64,000 nucleotides of DNA from Mycolicibacterium hodleri (lineage in GTDB: Bacteria > Actinomycetota > Actinomycetes > Mycobacteriales > Mycobacteriaceae). Both the position numbers and the translations under genes were made by a program. Every line of letters begins with the position of its first letter. The first letter of the stretch is position 1. The notes under the pieces are model-generated. The model was not told the origin of the DNA and searched no databases. It saw only the letters and a list, made by a program, of their open reading frames with translations. The stretch is from NCBI RefSeq assembly GCF_025822245.1, contig NZ_JACKTL010000046.1, forward strand, positions 1 to 64,000, written 5' to 3'. Below are positions 33,557 through 44,691 of the stretch, in pieces.

Positions 33557-34201
33557 TCAGGCCGCTCCCTCGCCGAGGTATCGCACCCAAGCCGGATCGA
33601 GTTCCTTGATCGAGGACAGCAGTCGCCAGTGCTGCCCCTTCGGCGGAAGGGGTGTCGACCGCAGCGCCCACCCCAGTTCGGAGAGCAGACGGTCGGCCTT
33701 TCGGTGGTTGCACCCAGCGCACGCGGCCACGCAGTTCTCCCACGAATGCGCACCACCGCGGCTGCGCGGAACCACGTGGTCGACGGTGTCGGCCTTGGAC
33801 CCGCAGTACGCGCACCGAAAGCGATCGCGGTGCATGAGGGCCGCCCTGGTCATCGGCACGCGCGCCCGGTAGGGCACCCGCACGAACGAACGCAGGCGAA
33901 TCACCGAGGGCACCGTGATCGCCCTGGTGGCCGAGTGGATCACCGGACCACCGGGGTCGGCGTGGACGACGTCGGCCTTGCCGCACAGCAGCATGACCAC
34001 GGCACGCCGGGCGGGCAGCGCGGCGAGCGGCTCGTAGGTCGAATTCAGGAGGAGCACCCTGCGGCGGCCCCACACGCTGCCGTCGGCACCGGGTGGTCGA
34101 TCCTCGACGCCGGGAAGGGGCAGAGTCTGCGCAGCAAGCACCGATGCGCCAGATGAACACGCTGCGGTCAGATGCCCGCGGCTCTTCCTTCGCTGCGACA
34201 T
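33557..34201 (-). CDS. HNH endonuclease (Rv2469c-like)
   Basis: The 214-residue protein contains an N-terminal strand-rich segment (VLLLNSTYEPLAALPARRAV) common to the mycobacterial HNH family. A C-terminal HNH domain follows: CAYCGSKADTVDHVVPRSRGG, NCVAACAGCNHRKADR. Here the DHV histidine is intact, unlike the smaller HNH protein at 32 kb. Two CxxC knuckles would bind structural zinc. DNA specificity is unknown and the protein may be a housekeeping nuclease, being found at the same place as Rv2469c. ATG 34201 is preferred over an upstream ATG at 34246. Confidence 0.9.
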   Translation of the reverse strand: MSQRRKSRGHLTAACSSGASVLAAQTLPLPGVEDRPPGADGSVWGRRRVLLLNSTYEPLAALPARRAVVMLLCGKADVVHADPGGPVIHSATRAITVPSVIRLRSFVRVPYRARVPMTRAALMHRDRFRCAYCGSKADTVDHVVPRSRGGAHSWENCVAACAGCNHRKADRLLSELGWALRSTPLPPKGQHWRLLSSIKELDPAWVRYLGEGAA

Positions 34202-34343
34202 GGGTCCTCCGAGACATAGTGCACCACGGATCGCCGTCAATCGCACGACAAATTGGTCGGTGTTCGCAGGTCACTCCGATGAACATCCGGTGACGACAGC
34301 CGTGGCCCCCCGGTCGCTCGTCCCCGGGCCGCGGGAAGGGACA

Positions 34344-34748
34344 ATGGAGCACGTGACGGAACAACCCACGTCGTTCTACGACGAAGTCGGCGGAGCCGAG
34401 ACGTTCCAGACCATCGTGTCGACGTTCTACCAACTGGTTCGCGACGACGAAATTCTGCGACCGCTGTACCCGGAGGACGACCTCGACGGCGCCGAAGAGC
34501 GGCTGCGGATGTTCCTCGAGCAGTACTGGGGCGGCCCCCGGACCTACTCCGACCTTCGGGGGCACCCTCGGTTGCGGATGCGGCACGCCCCGTTCAAGGT
34601 GGGTCCGCTCGAACGCGACGCCTGGTTGCGCTGCATGCACACCGCCGTCGCCGAGATCGACTCACGCACCCTCGACGACGCACACCGCCAGGTGCTCCTG
34701 AACTACCTCGAGATGGCGGCGCAGTCGATGGTCAACTCACCGTTCTAA
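34344..34748 (+). CDS. glbO: Truncated haemoglobin O
   Basis: GlbO is a group II truncated globin that binds oxygen and other ligands at a haem. The 134-residue sequence keeps the segment EERLRMFLEQYWGGPRTYSD with Trp in the distal pocket, RGHPRLRMRHAPF with the proximal His, and LRCMHTAVAEID. It is nearly co-linear with Mtb GlbO (128 residues), with a slightly longer N-terminus. ATG 34344 has GGGAAGGG before it. A GTG at 34353 is possible. Its stop overlaps the stop of the convergent Rv2474c-like gene. Confidence 0.97.
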   Translation: MEHVTEQPTSFYDEVGGAETFQTIVSTFYQLVRDDEILRPLYPEDDLDGAEERLRMFLEQYWGGPRTYSDLRGHPRLRMRHAPFKVGPLERDAWLRCMHTAVAEIDSRTLDDAHRQVLLNYLEMAAQSMVNSPF

Positions 34749-35425
34749 CGCAGCACCACGGCCGGATCGCCGCGGCGGCGGTAGACGGTGCCGAAGCGAG
34801 CGTCGACCCGCAACCAGGTCGGCAGCACGCGCACCCGCACCACCTCGTCGGCCGCCACGGACTCGGGGGCGAATTGGTCGGTGGTCGCCGACTGCGGCAG
34901 GAAACCCATTGCCGTCAAGGCGAATACGCAACGCATCGGGATGCCGACTCCGACGTCACCGGAGCTGACCGCCACGACTTCCTGGTCCAGCAACGACGCC
35001 GGCGGACCGTGGGCACTGCCGTACTCCTTGGCCAAGGCCACCCCACGCTGGGCGAGGTCGAGCACCACCCGGGCCGGAACGTCGTCCAGGTGGACGAATC
35101 CCGACTCCGGCGGCAGCATCCCGCGCCAGGCCGAGTCCATCGCGAAACCGGGGTCGACGAACCCCGACCGATCCATCGACGGAAGCGCCGAGGCGAGGGC
35201 GTCCGCGCCGACGGACAAGTCGGCGGGGTTGACCCGACCGCCCACGACGCGACTGGCCAGGACGTCGAAACCCGTTGCCAGCCAAGCGACGACCTGTGCG
35301 TCGCCCCGCTGGCGCAGCCGGATGACGCTGGTGTCGTCGAGCCGGATGGCCCGGTCGACGAACGTTGCCAGGTCCTCTCGGTGGGCGGCGTCGTCGAGCC
35401 ACAGCCCGCGTTCACTGCCGCTCAT
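34745..35425 (-). CDS. Conserved mycobacterial hypothetical (Rv2474c-like)
   Basis: This 226-residue soluble protein has no recognised catalytic motif. The N-terminal helical region (LWLDDAAHREDLATFVDRAI) precedes a beta-rich C-terminal half with VPARVVLDLAQRGVALAKE and FGTVYRRRGDPAVVLR. No signal peptide or membrane segment is seen. Its ATG overlaps the stop of the thioesterase gene (ATGA) and both follow gdh with 4-base overlaps, so it is the last gene of the gdh operon. The conserved position (Rv2474c from memory) suggests a housekeeping role, which I do not know. Confidence 0.85.
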   Translation of the reverse strand: MSGSERGLWLDDAAHREDLATFVDRAIRLDDTSVIRLRQRGDAQVVAWLATGFDVLASRVVGGRVNPADLSVGADALASALPSMDRSGFVDPGFAMDSAWRGMLPPESGFVHLDDVPARVVLDLAQRGVALAKEYGSAHGPPASLLDQEVVAVSSGDVGVGIPMRCVFALTAMGFLPQSATTDQFAPESVAADEVVRVRVLPTWLRVDARFGTVYRRRGDPAVVLR

Positions 35426-35835
35426 CGCTGGTAACGCTGGAGATAATCCCGGTGATGCGGCGCCAGTCGGACCAGTCGCTGGTCTGCGATGTGGAACGCG
35501 GCCAGCTGGGATTCGCCGATCACCGCCGGCTTGGAGTCCGGATCGGCCAGCGCCGACCGCACCTCGTAACCGAGGGTGAAGTCGACCGCCCGCAGGCGGT
35601 TGACCCAAATGGTCACTTGCAGTGGAGAATCCGCGAGTCGCAGCTGCCCCTTGTAGACCACGCGCACCTCGGCGATGAGCAAGCCGATGGTGTCGAAGTC
35701 GTTGGCGAACGGCTCGGTGAGGAAGGGCACGCGAGCCTCTTCGAGGATCGTCACCATGGTGCCGTGGTTGACGTGCTGGTACATGTCGATGTCACTCCAG
35801 CGCACGGGCACTGAAGAAACCCATCTTTCGGTCAC
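35422..35835 (-). CDS. YbgC/4-hydroxybenzoyl-CoA-type hot-dog thioesterase (Rv2475c-like)
   Basis: The 137-residue hot-dog fold protein starts VTERWVSSVPVRWSDIDMYQHVNH. The Asp16 and His21-type catalytic pattern (DIDMYQHVNHG) is that of YbgC-like acyl-CoA thioesterases. The C-terminal half holds ALADPDSKPAVIGESQLAAF. It should hydrolyse acyl-CoA esters, with chain preference unknown. GTG 35835 overlaps the gdh stop as GTGA and its own stop overlaps the next gene. The coupling with glutamate dehydrogenase is preserved at Rv2475c-Rv2476c, but the reason is not evident. Confidence 0.9.
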   Translation of the reverse strand: MTERWVSSVPVRWSDIDMYQHVNHGTMVTILEEARVPFLTEPFANDFDTIGLLIAEVRVVYKGQLRLADSPLQVTIWVNRLRAVDFTLGYEVRSALADPDSKPAVIGESQLAAFHIADQRLVRLAPHHRDYLQRYQR

Positions 35836-38800
35836 CCGGTCGATCCCGTTCCGCTCGTCCTGGTCATGCTTCGGAGCTGACGAGCCGCCACCGACAAAGT
35901 CGCCAAGTCCTTCTCGCCGTCTTCCTTGATCTCGGTGAGCGTGCGCCGCGCGCGCGCCAGCCGTGAGCTGTTGGACAGCTCCCACTCCTCGATCTTCTGC
36001 TCGCCCGTCTCGTCGGGCTCACCGACGGCGAGGACGTCGAAGGTCAGCGACCGGAGCGAGCCGTAGATGTCGTCGCGAATCGCCAAGCGCGCCAAGGAAT
36101 GCCAGCGATCGTCGCGAGACAGCCGCGAGATGGCCGTGAGCAGGGGGTCGATGCCCAGGTGGTCCATCAACGTGAAGTACGTGTCGGCCACCTCGACGGC
36201 ATCCCGCTCGACGATGTCGGAGATGTCGATGACGTCGAGCAAGCTGTACTGGTACAGCCCGGTCGCGACCATCAAGGCCAGTTCCTCGGACACGCCCTGT
36301 GCCATGAAGTCCCCGGAGTCCTTGGCCACGATGGCGCGATCGTCGCCCCGCAGCCACTCCGACATCCGCGGTGTCAGGTCCGCCACCTTGGCCGCGAACC
36401 GGTTCACCTCCGCGCCGACCGCCAGCGGCTGCGGCCGGTAATTCAACAGCCACCGGCCGGCGCGGTCGATCAAGCGCCGCAGGTCGAGGGTCATCCGGTC
36501 GGTGACGGCCACCGGCACGCCGGCCTCCCCCGCCGCCCTGATCTGTCGCCACACCTGGCCCACCTGGAAGATCTCGTCGGTCGCCACGTACGCGCGCACC
36601 GCGTCGACCGGTCCGACACCGACGTCCTCGGCGACGCGGTAGGCGTAGCTGATCCCGGCGGTGTCGACGAGGTCGTTGACGAGCATCGTCGTGACGATCT
36701 CCCGACGGAGTTGATGGGTGCGGATCTCGGAGCCGAACCTGTCCCGAAGCTGATGCGGGAAGTACTCGGGCAACCGGGCCGCGAAGACCTCCTGGTCGGG
36801 CAGCTCGCTGGCGAGCAGTTCGTCCTTGAGTGCCAACTTCACGTAGGCCATCAGCGTGGACAGCTCGGGCGAGGTCAGACCCAGTCCCGCCTCGACGCGC
36901 CTGCGGACCTCCTTGTCCGTCGGCAGCGCCTCCAACTCGCGATTGAGGCCCCGCTCGGCGACCAGGGCCTTGATCTGGCGGGCGTGCACGTTGAGCAGAC
37001 CCGCCGCGTTGGCCCGGCTGGTGCCCATCAAATCGTTCTGAGCGGCGTTGTCCTGCAACACGAGTGCACCGACCTCGTCGGTCATCGACATCAGCAGCGG
37101 GGTCCGCTCCTCCGCGCTGACCTGGCCGCCGGTGACGAGCGAGTCGACGAGGATCTTGATGTTGACCTCGTGGTCCGAGCAGTCCACCCCGGCGGAGTTG
37201 TCGAGAGCGTCGGTGTTGACGTGCCCGCCGTTGAGCTCGAATTCGATGCGACCGCGCTGCGTCACACCGAGGTTGCCGCCTTCGCCGATCACCTTGGCGC
37301 GCATCTGGTTTGCGTTCACGCGGACGGCGTCGTTGGCTCGGTCGCCGACGTCGGCGTCGGACTCGGACTCGGCCTTGACGTAGGTGCCGATGCCGCCGTT
37401 CCAAAACAGGTCGACCGGCGCCTGCAGAATGGCCTTCATCAACGCGGGCGGCGTCATCTCCTCGACGCCGTCGTCCAGGCCCAGCGCCGTGCGGACCTGC
37501 GGGCTGATCGGGATCGACTTGTGTTCCCTGCTGTACACGCCACCGCCCTCGCTGATCAGGCCGTGGTCGTAGTCGTCCCAACTGGAGCGGGGCAACGCGA
37601 ACATCCGCTCCCGTTCGGCCCACGACGTCGCCGCGTCGGGGTTCGGGTCGAGGAACACGTGGCGGTGGTCAAACGCGGCGATCAGTCGAATGTGCTTGGA
37701 CAGCAACATGCCGTTGCCGAACACGTCACCGCTCATGTCGCCGACCCCGACGACCGTGAAGTCCTCGGTCTGGGTGTCGACGCCCATCTCGCGGAAGTGC
37801 CGCTTCACCGACTCCCACGCGCCCTTGGCCGTGATGCCCATCGCCTTGTGGTCGTAGCCCACCGACCCGCCGGAGGCGAAGGCGTCGCCGAGCCAGAATC
37901 CGTAGGACTTGGCGACGTCGTTGGCGATGTCGGAGAACGTGGCGGTGCCCTTGTCGGCGGCGACGACCAGGTAGGCGTCGTCGCCGTCGCGCCGGACCAC
38001 GCCCTCGGGCGTGGTGACGGCACCGGTGGCCGTGTCGACGTTGTCGGTGACGTCGAGCAGGCCGGAGATGAACAGCCGGTAGCAGGCGACGCCCTCGTTG
38101 CGGAAGGTGTCGCGGTCGGCGGCGGCGTCACCGGTGGGCGGCGCCGGGTTCTTCACCACGAAGCCGCCCTTGGCGCCGACGGGCACGATGACGGCGTTCT
38201 TGACGGCCTGCGCCTTGACCAGACCGAGGATCTCGGTGCGGAAGTCCTCGCGGCGGTCCGACCAGCGGAGGCCGCCGCGGGCGACGTTTCCGAATCGCAG
38301 ATGGACGCCCTCGACCCGTGGTGAGTACACGAAGATCTCGTATCGCGGTCGCGGCAAGGGCAATTCGTCGATCAGCCCCGGGTTCACCTTGATCGACAGC
38401 ACGTCCTGGCTGCGCGCGGAGCCCGGGCTGGTGACGAAGTAGTTGGTGCGCAGCGTCGCCTGGATCATCGAGGCGAACGCCCGCAGCACCCGGTCGGTGT
38501 CGAGGCTGACCAGGGCGTCGATGCCGACCGCGACCGCGGCCGCAGCGGCCGACGCGTCGCGCTTCTTCTCCCCCGACTCCGACTGTGCGTCGTCCGGATC
38601 GAAGAGCGCCTCGAACAGCTCGACGAGCGCGCGAGCCGTCGCCGGGTTGTCGTTGACCACCGTCTCGATGTGGGACTGACTGTAGGGAAAACCGGCCTGC
38701 CGCAAGTACTTCGCGTAGCTGCGGAGCACGGTGACCTGCTGCCACGTCAGCCCGGCGCGCATGACCAGTTCGTTGAAGCGGTCGATCTCCACCCGGCCGT

Positions 38801-40697
38801 GCCAGATGGCAGTGACCGTGTCGGCGAACCGCATGGCGGTGGCCTCGCGTTCGACGGCGTCGTCCTCCTCGCGGATCGACTTCTGCGGCGAGATCTTGAA
38901 CTGGTAGATCCACACCGGCATGCCGTCGGCACGGGTGACGTAGAACGGTCGCTCCTCGAGGACCACCACGCCCATGCACTGCAGCATCGGCAACAGCACG
39001 CTCAGCGAAGCCGACCGCCCGGCGAGGTACCAAGTGAGGTTGGCCGGCTGACCCTCGCCGCCGTCGGCGAAGACCAGCTTGACCGAATTGTCTTGCAGCT
39101 GTTCGATGATCGCGATGTCACCGATGGCGTCGTGCGGGGTGAACGCCTGCCGGTACACCTCAGGGAAGGCCACCGAGTAGTGCTCGGCCTCGGCACGGGA
39201 GATGGCACCGGTGGGGACCGCCCCCATCAACCGGTCACCCCAGGTGCGGGCGGCCTCGGTCAGCAGTGTCTGAATCCGGGTCTCGGCCTCCAGCGACGTG
39301 TCGACGTCCTCGGGCTTGCTGTCGTCGGGCAGCCGAACGGTGAAGTGCACGACCGCCCAGGGCGATTCGCTGACCCGCGCGGTGTATTCGAGGCTCTCGC
39401 CGCCCAGCTCGCGGACCAGGATGTCCTGCATCTCGAGGCGGACCACGGTGGTGTACCGGTCGCGCGGCAGGTACACCAGGCACGACACGAAGTGCGAGAG
39501 CTGGTCGGTGCGCAGGAACAGCAGCGCACGGCGACGCGAGCCGAGGTCGACCACCGCGTTGGCCATGTCGAGGAGCTGCTGGGCGCTCAGCGAGAACAAC
39601 TCCGAACGCGGGATCGTCTGGATGATGTCCAGCGTCAGCGGTCCGGGGTGACTGTTGTCGCCGTGCGACAGCGCGAGTGCTTCGCGAACCCGACGCGAAA
39701 TCAGCGGTATCTCGAGGACGTTCGCGTTGGAGGCGGCGACGGTGAACAACCCGACGAACCGATGCTCGATTGCGGCGCTCTGACCGGGCAGCGTCTCGCG
39801 TACCACCACGATGTGGGGGTGCGCGCCGTAGCGCAGGTAGCTCGGCATGGTGGCCTGCGCCAGCACCAGCAGGTCGTCCTGCTCGGTCAGCTGCGGCAAC
39901 ACGTCGGTGCGCAGGCGCAGCACGCCGAGCCGACTGGGCGGGTCGACGGTGGCCGCGCCGTCCTCGACCGAGCAGCGTTGGTAGCCCAGCAGCACGAAGT
40001 GCCCGTCGGCGAGCCAGCGCAACAGGGCGGCCACGTCACGGCGGTCATAGGACGGGAAGTGCCCCTCGCGGTCGGAGTCCAGCTGACTGGCCAGGACGAC
40101 CAGGGCGGCGTCGAGAGCCGCTTCGTCGAGTGCCACCTGCCGGGCGTCGCCGAGCACGTTGGGCAACAGGGCGACGGCTTCGGCGACGGCCTTGGGGTCC
40201 GCGGTCGGCGAGAGTTGGACGTGGATCCAGGCCTCGTCCGCGCCGTCCCTCGGGGCGTCGGGCGCGTTGACGGGATGGATGTCGAGCAGTCCCCCGGCCG
40301 GATCGCGCCGGACGCGGAACACCGGGTTCATGATCGCGGTGTACGCGACGCCGAGGCGGTGCAGGAGCACCGTCACGGTGTCGGTCAGCATCGCGCTCTG
40401 GTCGGTGACGATCTGGATCGAGGGGCCGATTCCACCGGGGTCGTCGGCCGCGTGCACCGCGACCTTGGTGTCGCCGGTGGCGCGCTGCTGCCCGACCGTC
40501 TGGTGGGCGGCGATCAGCGCCGGCGACACGCTTCGCCCCGAAGCGTCGACCGGCATCGTCAGGGCCGCGTCGCCGGCAGGTGCGTCGCCGTGAGGCCCGT
40601 GGTGAGTCTCGAGGTAGGCATTCTCGACGTCGCCGTCCCGCCCCCTGTCGATCACCGTGGTCTCGTCGTTGCGCCGTCCTCCTGGCACCGTCGTCAT
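35832..40697 (-). CDS. gdh: NAD-specific glutamate dehydrogenase, large (L_180) type
   Basis: This very large protein (1621 residues) belongs to the L_180 class of NAD-dependent glutamate dehydrogenases, which oxidise glutamate to 2-oxoglutarate and ammonia. The N-terminal ~700 residues carry ACT-like regulatory domains. The catalytic core (about 750-1270) has ARGGLRWSDRREDFRTEILG and the substrate lysine region VPVGAKGGFVVKN. Rossmann-type GGSVGYDHKAMGITAKG and GDMSGDVFGNG motifs bind NAD. The C-terminal ~350 residues are helical. In mycobacteria this enzyme is inhibited by the phospho-dependent protein GarA. ATG 40697 has GTAGGAG just upstream. It is the first gene of an operon with a thioesterase and a hypothetical. 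Confidence 0.98.
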   Translation of the reverse strand: MTTVPGGRRNDETTVIDRGRDGDVENAYLETHHGPHGDAPAGDAALTMPVDASGRSVSPALIAAHQTVGQQRATGDTKVAVHAADDPGGIGPSIQIVTDQSAMLTDTVTVLLHRLGVAYTAIMNPVFRVRRDPAGGLLDIHPVNAPDAPRDGADEAWIHVQLSPTADPKAVAEAVALLPNVLGDARQVALDEAALDAALVVLASQLDSDREGHFPSYDRRDVAALLRWLADGHFVLLGYQRCSVEDGAATVDPPSRLGVLRLRTDVLPQLTEQDDLLVLAQATMPSYLRYGAHPHIVVVRETLPGQSAAIEHRFVGLFTVAASNANVLEIPLISRRVREALALSHGDNSHPGPLTLDIIQTIPRSELFSLSAQQLLDMANAVVDLGSRRRALLFLRTDQLSHFVSCLVYLPRDRYTTVVRLEMQDILVRELGGESLEYTARVSESPWAVVHFTVRLPDDSKPEDVDTSLEAETRIQTLLTEAARTWGDRLMGAVPTGAISRAEAEHYSVAFPEVYRQAFTPHDAIGDIAIIEQLQDNSVKLVFADGGEGQPANLTWYLAGRSASLSVLLPMLQCMGVVVLEERPFYVTRADGMPVWIYQFKISPQKSIREEDDAVEREATAMRFADTVTAIWHGRVEIDRFNELVMRAGLTWQQVTVLRSYAKYLRQAGFPYSQSHIETVVNDNPATARALVELFEALFDPDDAQSESGEKKRDASAAAAAVAVGIDALVSLDTDRVLRAFASMIQATLRTNYFVTSPGSARSQDVLSIKVNPGLIDELPLPRPRYEIFVYSPRVEGVHLRFGNVARGGLRWSDRREDFRTEILGLVKAQAVKNAVIVPVGAKGGFVVKNPAPPTGDAAADRDTFRNEGVACYRLFISGLLDVTDNVDTATGAVTTPEGVVRRDGDDAYLVVAADKGTATFSDIANDVAKSYGFWLGDAFASGGSVGYDHKAMGITAKGAWESVKRHFREMGVDTQTEDFTVVGVGDMSGDVFGNGMLLSKHIRLIAAFDHRHVFLDPNPDAATSWAERERMFALPRSSWDDYDHGLISEGGGVYSREHKSIPISPQVRTALGLDDGVEEMTPPALMKAILQAPVDLFWNGGIGTYVKAESESDADVGDRANDAVRVNANQMRAKVIGEGGNLGVTQRGRIEFELNGGHVNTDALDNSAGVDCSDHEVNIKILVDSLVTGGQVSAEERTPLLMSMTDEVGALVLQDNAAQNDLMGTSRANAAGLLNVHARQIKALVAERGLNRELEALPTDKEVRRRVEAGLGLTSPELSTLMAYVKLALKDELLASELPDQEVFAARLPEYFPHQLRDRFGSEIRTHQLRREIVTTMLVNDLVDTAGISYAYRVAEDVGVGPVDAVRAYVATDEIFQVGQVWRQIRAAGEAGVPVAVTDRMTLDLRRLIDRAGRWLLNYRPQPLAVGAEVNRFAAKVADLTPRMSEWLRGDDRAIVAKDSGDFMAQGVSEELALMVATGLYQYSLLDVIDISDIVERDAVEVADTYFTLMDHLGIDPLLTAISRLSRDDRWHSLARLAIRDDIYGSLRSLTFDVLAVGEPDETGEQKIEEWELSNSSRLARARRTLTEIKEDGEKDLATLSVAARQLRSMTRTSGTGSTG

Positions 40698-40819
40698 ACC
40701 GATCGCTCCTACCTTGCGCGCGTGCCGTCCGCCGTTGGATGACGCCGCCGAAGCGGCTCAGTGGCCCGCGGAAGTGACACTAGTGGCCCCCGATGCCGCT
40801 GCGGTTGAACCCCGTCAGA

Positions 40820-42493
<1,674 letters not shown>

Positions 42494-42562
42494 GCTTTGG
42501 GTAGTGCCTTTCCGGTCTGCGGGTATCGCTCAGCCAACCATCCTAGGCGCGACGGCTTACGG

Positions 42563-43024
42563 CTACGCCGTCAGTGGCAGGCCCCGCTCCTCCACCTCGG
42601 CGTCGTCGGCGTCGGACGCGTCCTCCTCGGAGTTCGCCTCGGCGCTGGGCTCCACCTCGTCTTCGGTGCGCTTGCGCTGCTCGATGCGCACGGTGGCGCG
42701 CGTCAGGTCCGGGCCGACGGCGGTGGCCCGAACCTCGACCGACGAGCGCCGGTTGCCCTCCTTGTCGTCGTACTCGCTGGTGTAGACGGTGCCCACCACG
42801 ACCACCGGGTCGCCCTTGATCAGGACGCCACTGACACCGTCGACCACCCGACCCCAGCAGTTGACGTTGACGAACAGGGAGTTGCCCGACTCCCAGTTGC
42901 CCTCGGGCGTGCGCCGGCGCGAGTTGCTCGCGACGCGGAACTTGAACACCTGCTGATCGCCGACCCTGCGGAGGATCGGATCGGTGACGATGGTGCCGAC
43001 CATGTGGAACGGGGTCTCGAACAT
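42563..43024 (-). CDS. Single-stranded DNA-binding protein-like (Rv2478c-like)
   Basis: This 153-residue protein has an OB fold of the SSB type: MFETPFHMVGTIVTDPILRR, FKFRVASNSRRR, NSLFVNVNCWGRV and VVGTVYTSEYDDKEGNRRSS. The C-terminal part is acidic with EEDASDADDAEVEE but ends in ERGLPLTA, so it lacks the DDDIPF-type tip through which main SSB recruits partners. It is therefore probably the paralogous SSB (Rv2478c) and not the replicative one. GAAGGGAAG precedes ATG 43024. ATG 43039 gives MKGSAMFETPF and is a less likely start. Confidence 0.92.
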   Translation of the reverse strand: MFETPFHMVGTIVTDPILRRVGDQQVFKFRVASNSRRRTPEGNWESGNSLFVNVNCWGRVVDGVSGVLIKGDPVVVVGTVYTSEYDDKEGNRRSSVEVRATAVGPDLTRATVRIEQRKRTEDEVEPSAEANSEEDASDADDAEVEERGLPLTA

Positions 43025-43377
43025 TGCGCTTCCCTTCATCGGTTTCTCGATTCGGCAGCGCGTGTCGTGCTGCCCGAGACCATTCACCGTCGGATCGCCG
43101 ACACCAAGGGACCGATCGGGGCCAGTAGTGGGGCGCCCTGTGGATGAAGTGCGGACTGTGGATGAAGGCGGCCGCGCTGACGCCGGGATGTCCCAAGGAT
43201 GTCGGGAATGTCCCACGCCGTTCAGGTGTGGGCGACGCTCCGCGATCGGACGGTTCCGAAGATCGTGACCTTCACGCCGTGGGGTCGCGGCGACGTCAAC
43301 GGCGGTGCCGTATCGAGCAGGACGACGCGTTCGTCGGTCGCGTCCGGATCACTGACCGGAAACGATGGCTCAAGAAC
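43025..43377. other. Intergenic region between the SSB-like gene and the 13E12 pseudogene
   Basis: About 350 bases without a convincing gene. CTGTGGATGAAG occurs twice (43138-43149 and 43156-43167), 18 bases apart. The promoter of the SSB-like gene should lie near its start. In M. tuberculosis this interval held an IS6110-related block (from memory). Nothing of the kind is seen here. Confidence 0.5.
43138..43167. repeat. 12-base direct repeat
   Basis: CTGTGGATGAAG at 43138 and 43156, in an intergenic stretch upstream of the SSB-like gene. The core TGTGGATGA resembles the DnaA box complement TGTGGACAA at 7 of 9 positions, but the match is weak. Confidence 0.5.
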
Positions 43378-44674
43378 CTAGCTTGTCGTGGGTGGTGGTT
43401 GGGGTTCGAACGGTGTGTACCACCACCATTGGGCGCGTTCCCCGAGCGGGCCGCGGCACGGTTTCACCGCGGGTGGGGGTTGGATCGGTGTGCGGGCCAG
43501 TGATCCTGGGTTCAGTGGTTCACCGTCGGCGTCGGTGACGACGAGCTGGTGGGCGGGGCCGGTGATGGTGATCCCGCCGCTGTGGTGCAGGCGGTGGTGG
43601 AAGGGGCAGAGCAGCACCAGGTTGTCGAGGTCGGTCGGCCCGCCGTCCTCCCAGTGCCGAATGTGGTGGGCGTGCAGGCCGCGGGTCGCCCCGCAGCCGG
43701 GGACCACACAGCAGCGGTCGCGGTGCTCCAACGCCCGGCGCAGGCGGCGGCTGATCTGCCGGGTGGCCCGCCCGGACCCGATGACCTGGCCGTGGCGTTC
43801 CACCCACAGCTCGCAGGTGGCGTCACAGAGCAACAGGCGGCGCTCGTCGTCGGAGAGCACCGGACCCAGATGCAGCCCGGCCAAACGCTTCTCGACGTCC
43901 AGGTGCACCACCACGGTGGTGTGCTGACCATGCGGACGCCGCGCCACGTCGGCGTCCCACCCGGCCTCGACCAGGCTGGTGAACGCGTCGACGGTGGTGG
44001 GGAACGGCGGCACCCGAACCGAGGCTTCCTCGGCAGTCTCGCCGTCCCGGGCACCGCCGTGCACGTCGCCGACGTAGTCATCGACATCGGTGTCGGAGTC
44101 GGCGGTATCGGTGTCGCCGTGGTCGCGTCACCACTGGGCGATCAACGCGTCGCGATGCGAGGCCAACCCCGCCTCGAACTTCGCCGCCTCCACCTTCGGC
44201 AGCGTGATCCGGTAGGTGGTGGACCTCTCCCCGACCGTCCTGCGGAACGACCGCTCCGGCTCCGCGATCACCCCGATCTGATCCAGGGAGAGTTGACCGT
44301 CGCGCATCATCGCCGCACACCGGGGGAACTCCTCGAGCCGCCGCGCCACGGTCACCATCGTCTCGGCGGTGTGCGGCGAGATCCCCAGTTTCCAGGCCAC
44401 CAACGCCGGCACCGACCGCACCCCGGTCGCACCCCAAATCCTGTCGCCCTCGATCTCGGCGGCGATCTCCACCAACCGACTGTCGATCGCATTGCGCTGC
44501 CCGGCCAACTCCTCCATCTCCCCGAACAACAACTCCATGCGCTCCCTCGATCTCGGCGGCGATCTCCACCAACCGACTGTCGATCGCATTGCGCTGCCCG
44601 GCCAACTCCTCCATCTCCCCGAACAACAACTCCATGCGCTCCTGGGAGCTCAAAGACGTTGTCGCCGAAGCCAT
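43378..44674 (-). pseudogene. 13E12-family (DUF222 plus HNH) endonuclease gene, disrupted
   Basis: Read as one gene, it starts ATG 44674 (MASATTSLSSQERMELLF), contains a DUF222-type N-terminal domain and ends with a C-terminal HNH domain (CCVVPGCGATRGLHAHHIRHW, LLCPFHHRLHHSG). Two lesions break it. A 97-bp tandem duplication (copies about 44447-44545 and 44544-44642) shifts the frame near the 5' end. An in-frame TGA at 44128-44130 follows DALIAQW and separates the DUF222 part from the HNH part. The frame after the stop continues in phase (RDHGDTDTADSDTDVDD), so restoring both lesions gives a full 13E12 protein. Fragments could still be made from ATG 44538 and GTG 44064. Such genes are repeated in mycobacterial genomes. 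Confidence 0.88.
44447..44642. repeat. 97-bp tandem duplication within the 13E12 gene
   Basis: CCCTCGATCTCGGCGGCGAT through TCCATGCGCTCC occurs twice head to tail, with copies offset by exactly 97 bases and essentially no divergence. Because 97 is not a multiple of three, it shifts the reading frame. The near-identity suggests a recent event. Confidence 0.9.
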
Positions 44675-44691
44675 ACCACCATTCTAGAAGC

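Noticed and set aside
43138..43167. DnaA-box cluster or replication origin
   Set aside because: Only 7 of 9 positions fit and there are two copies only. No dnaA, dnaN or AT-rich unwinding region is near.
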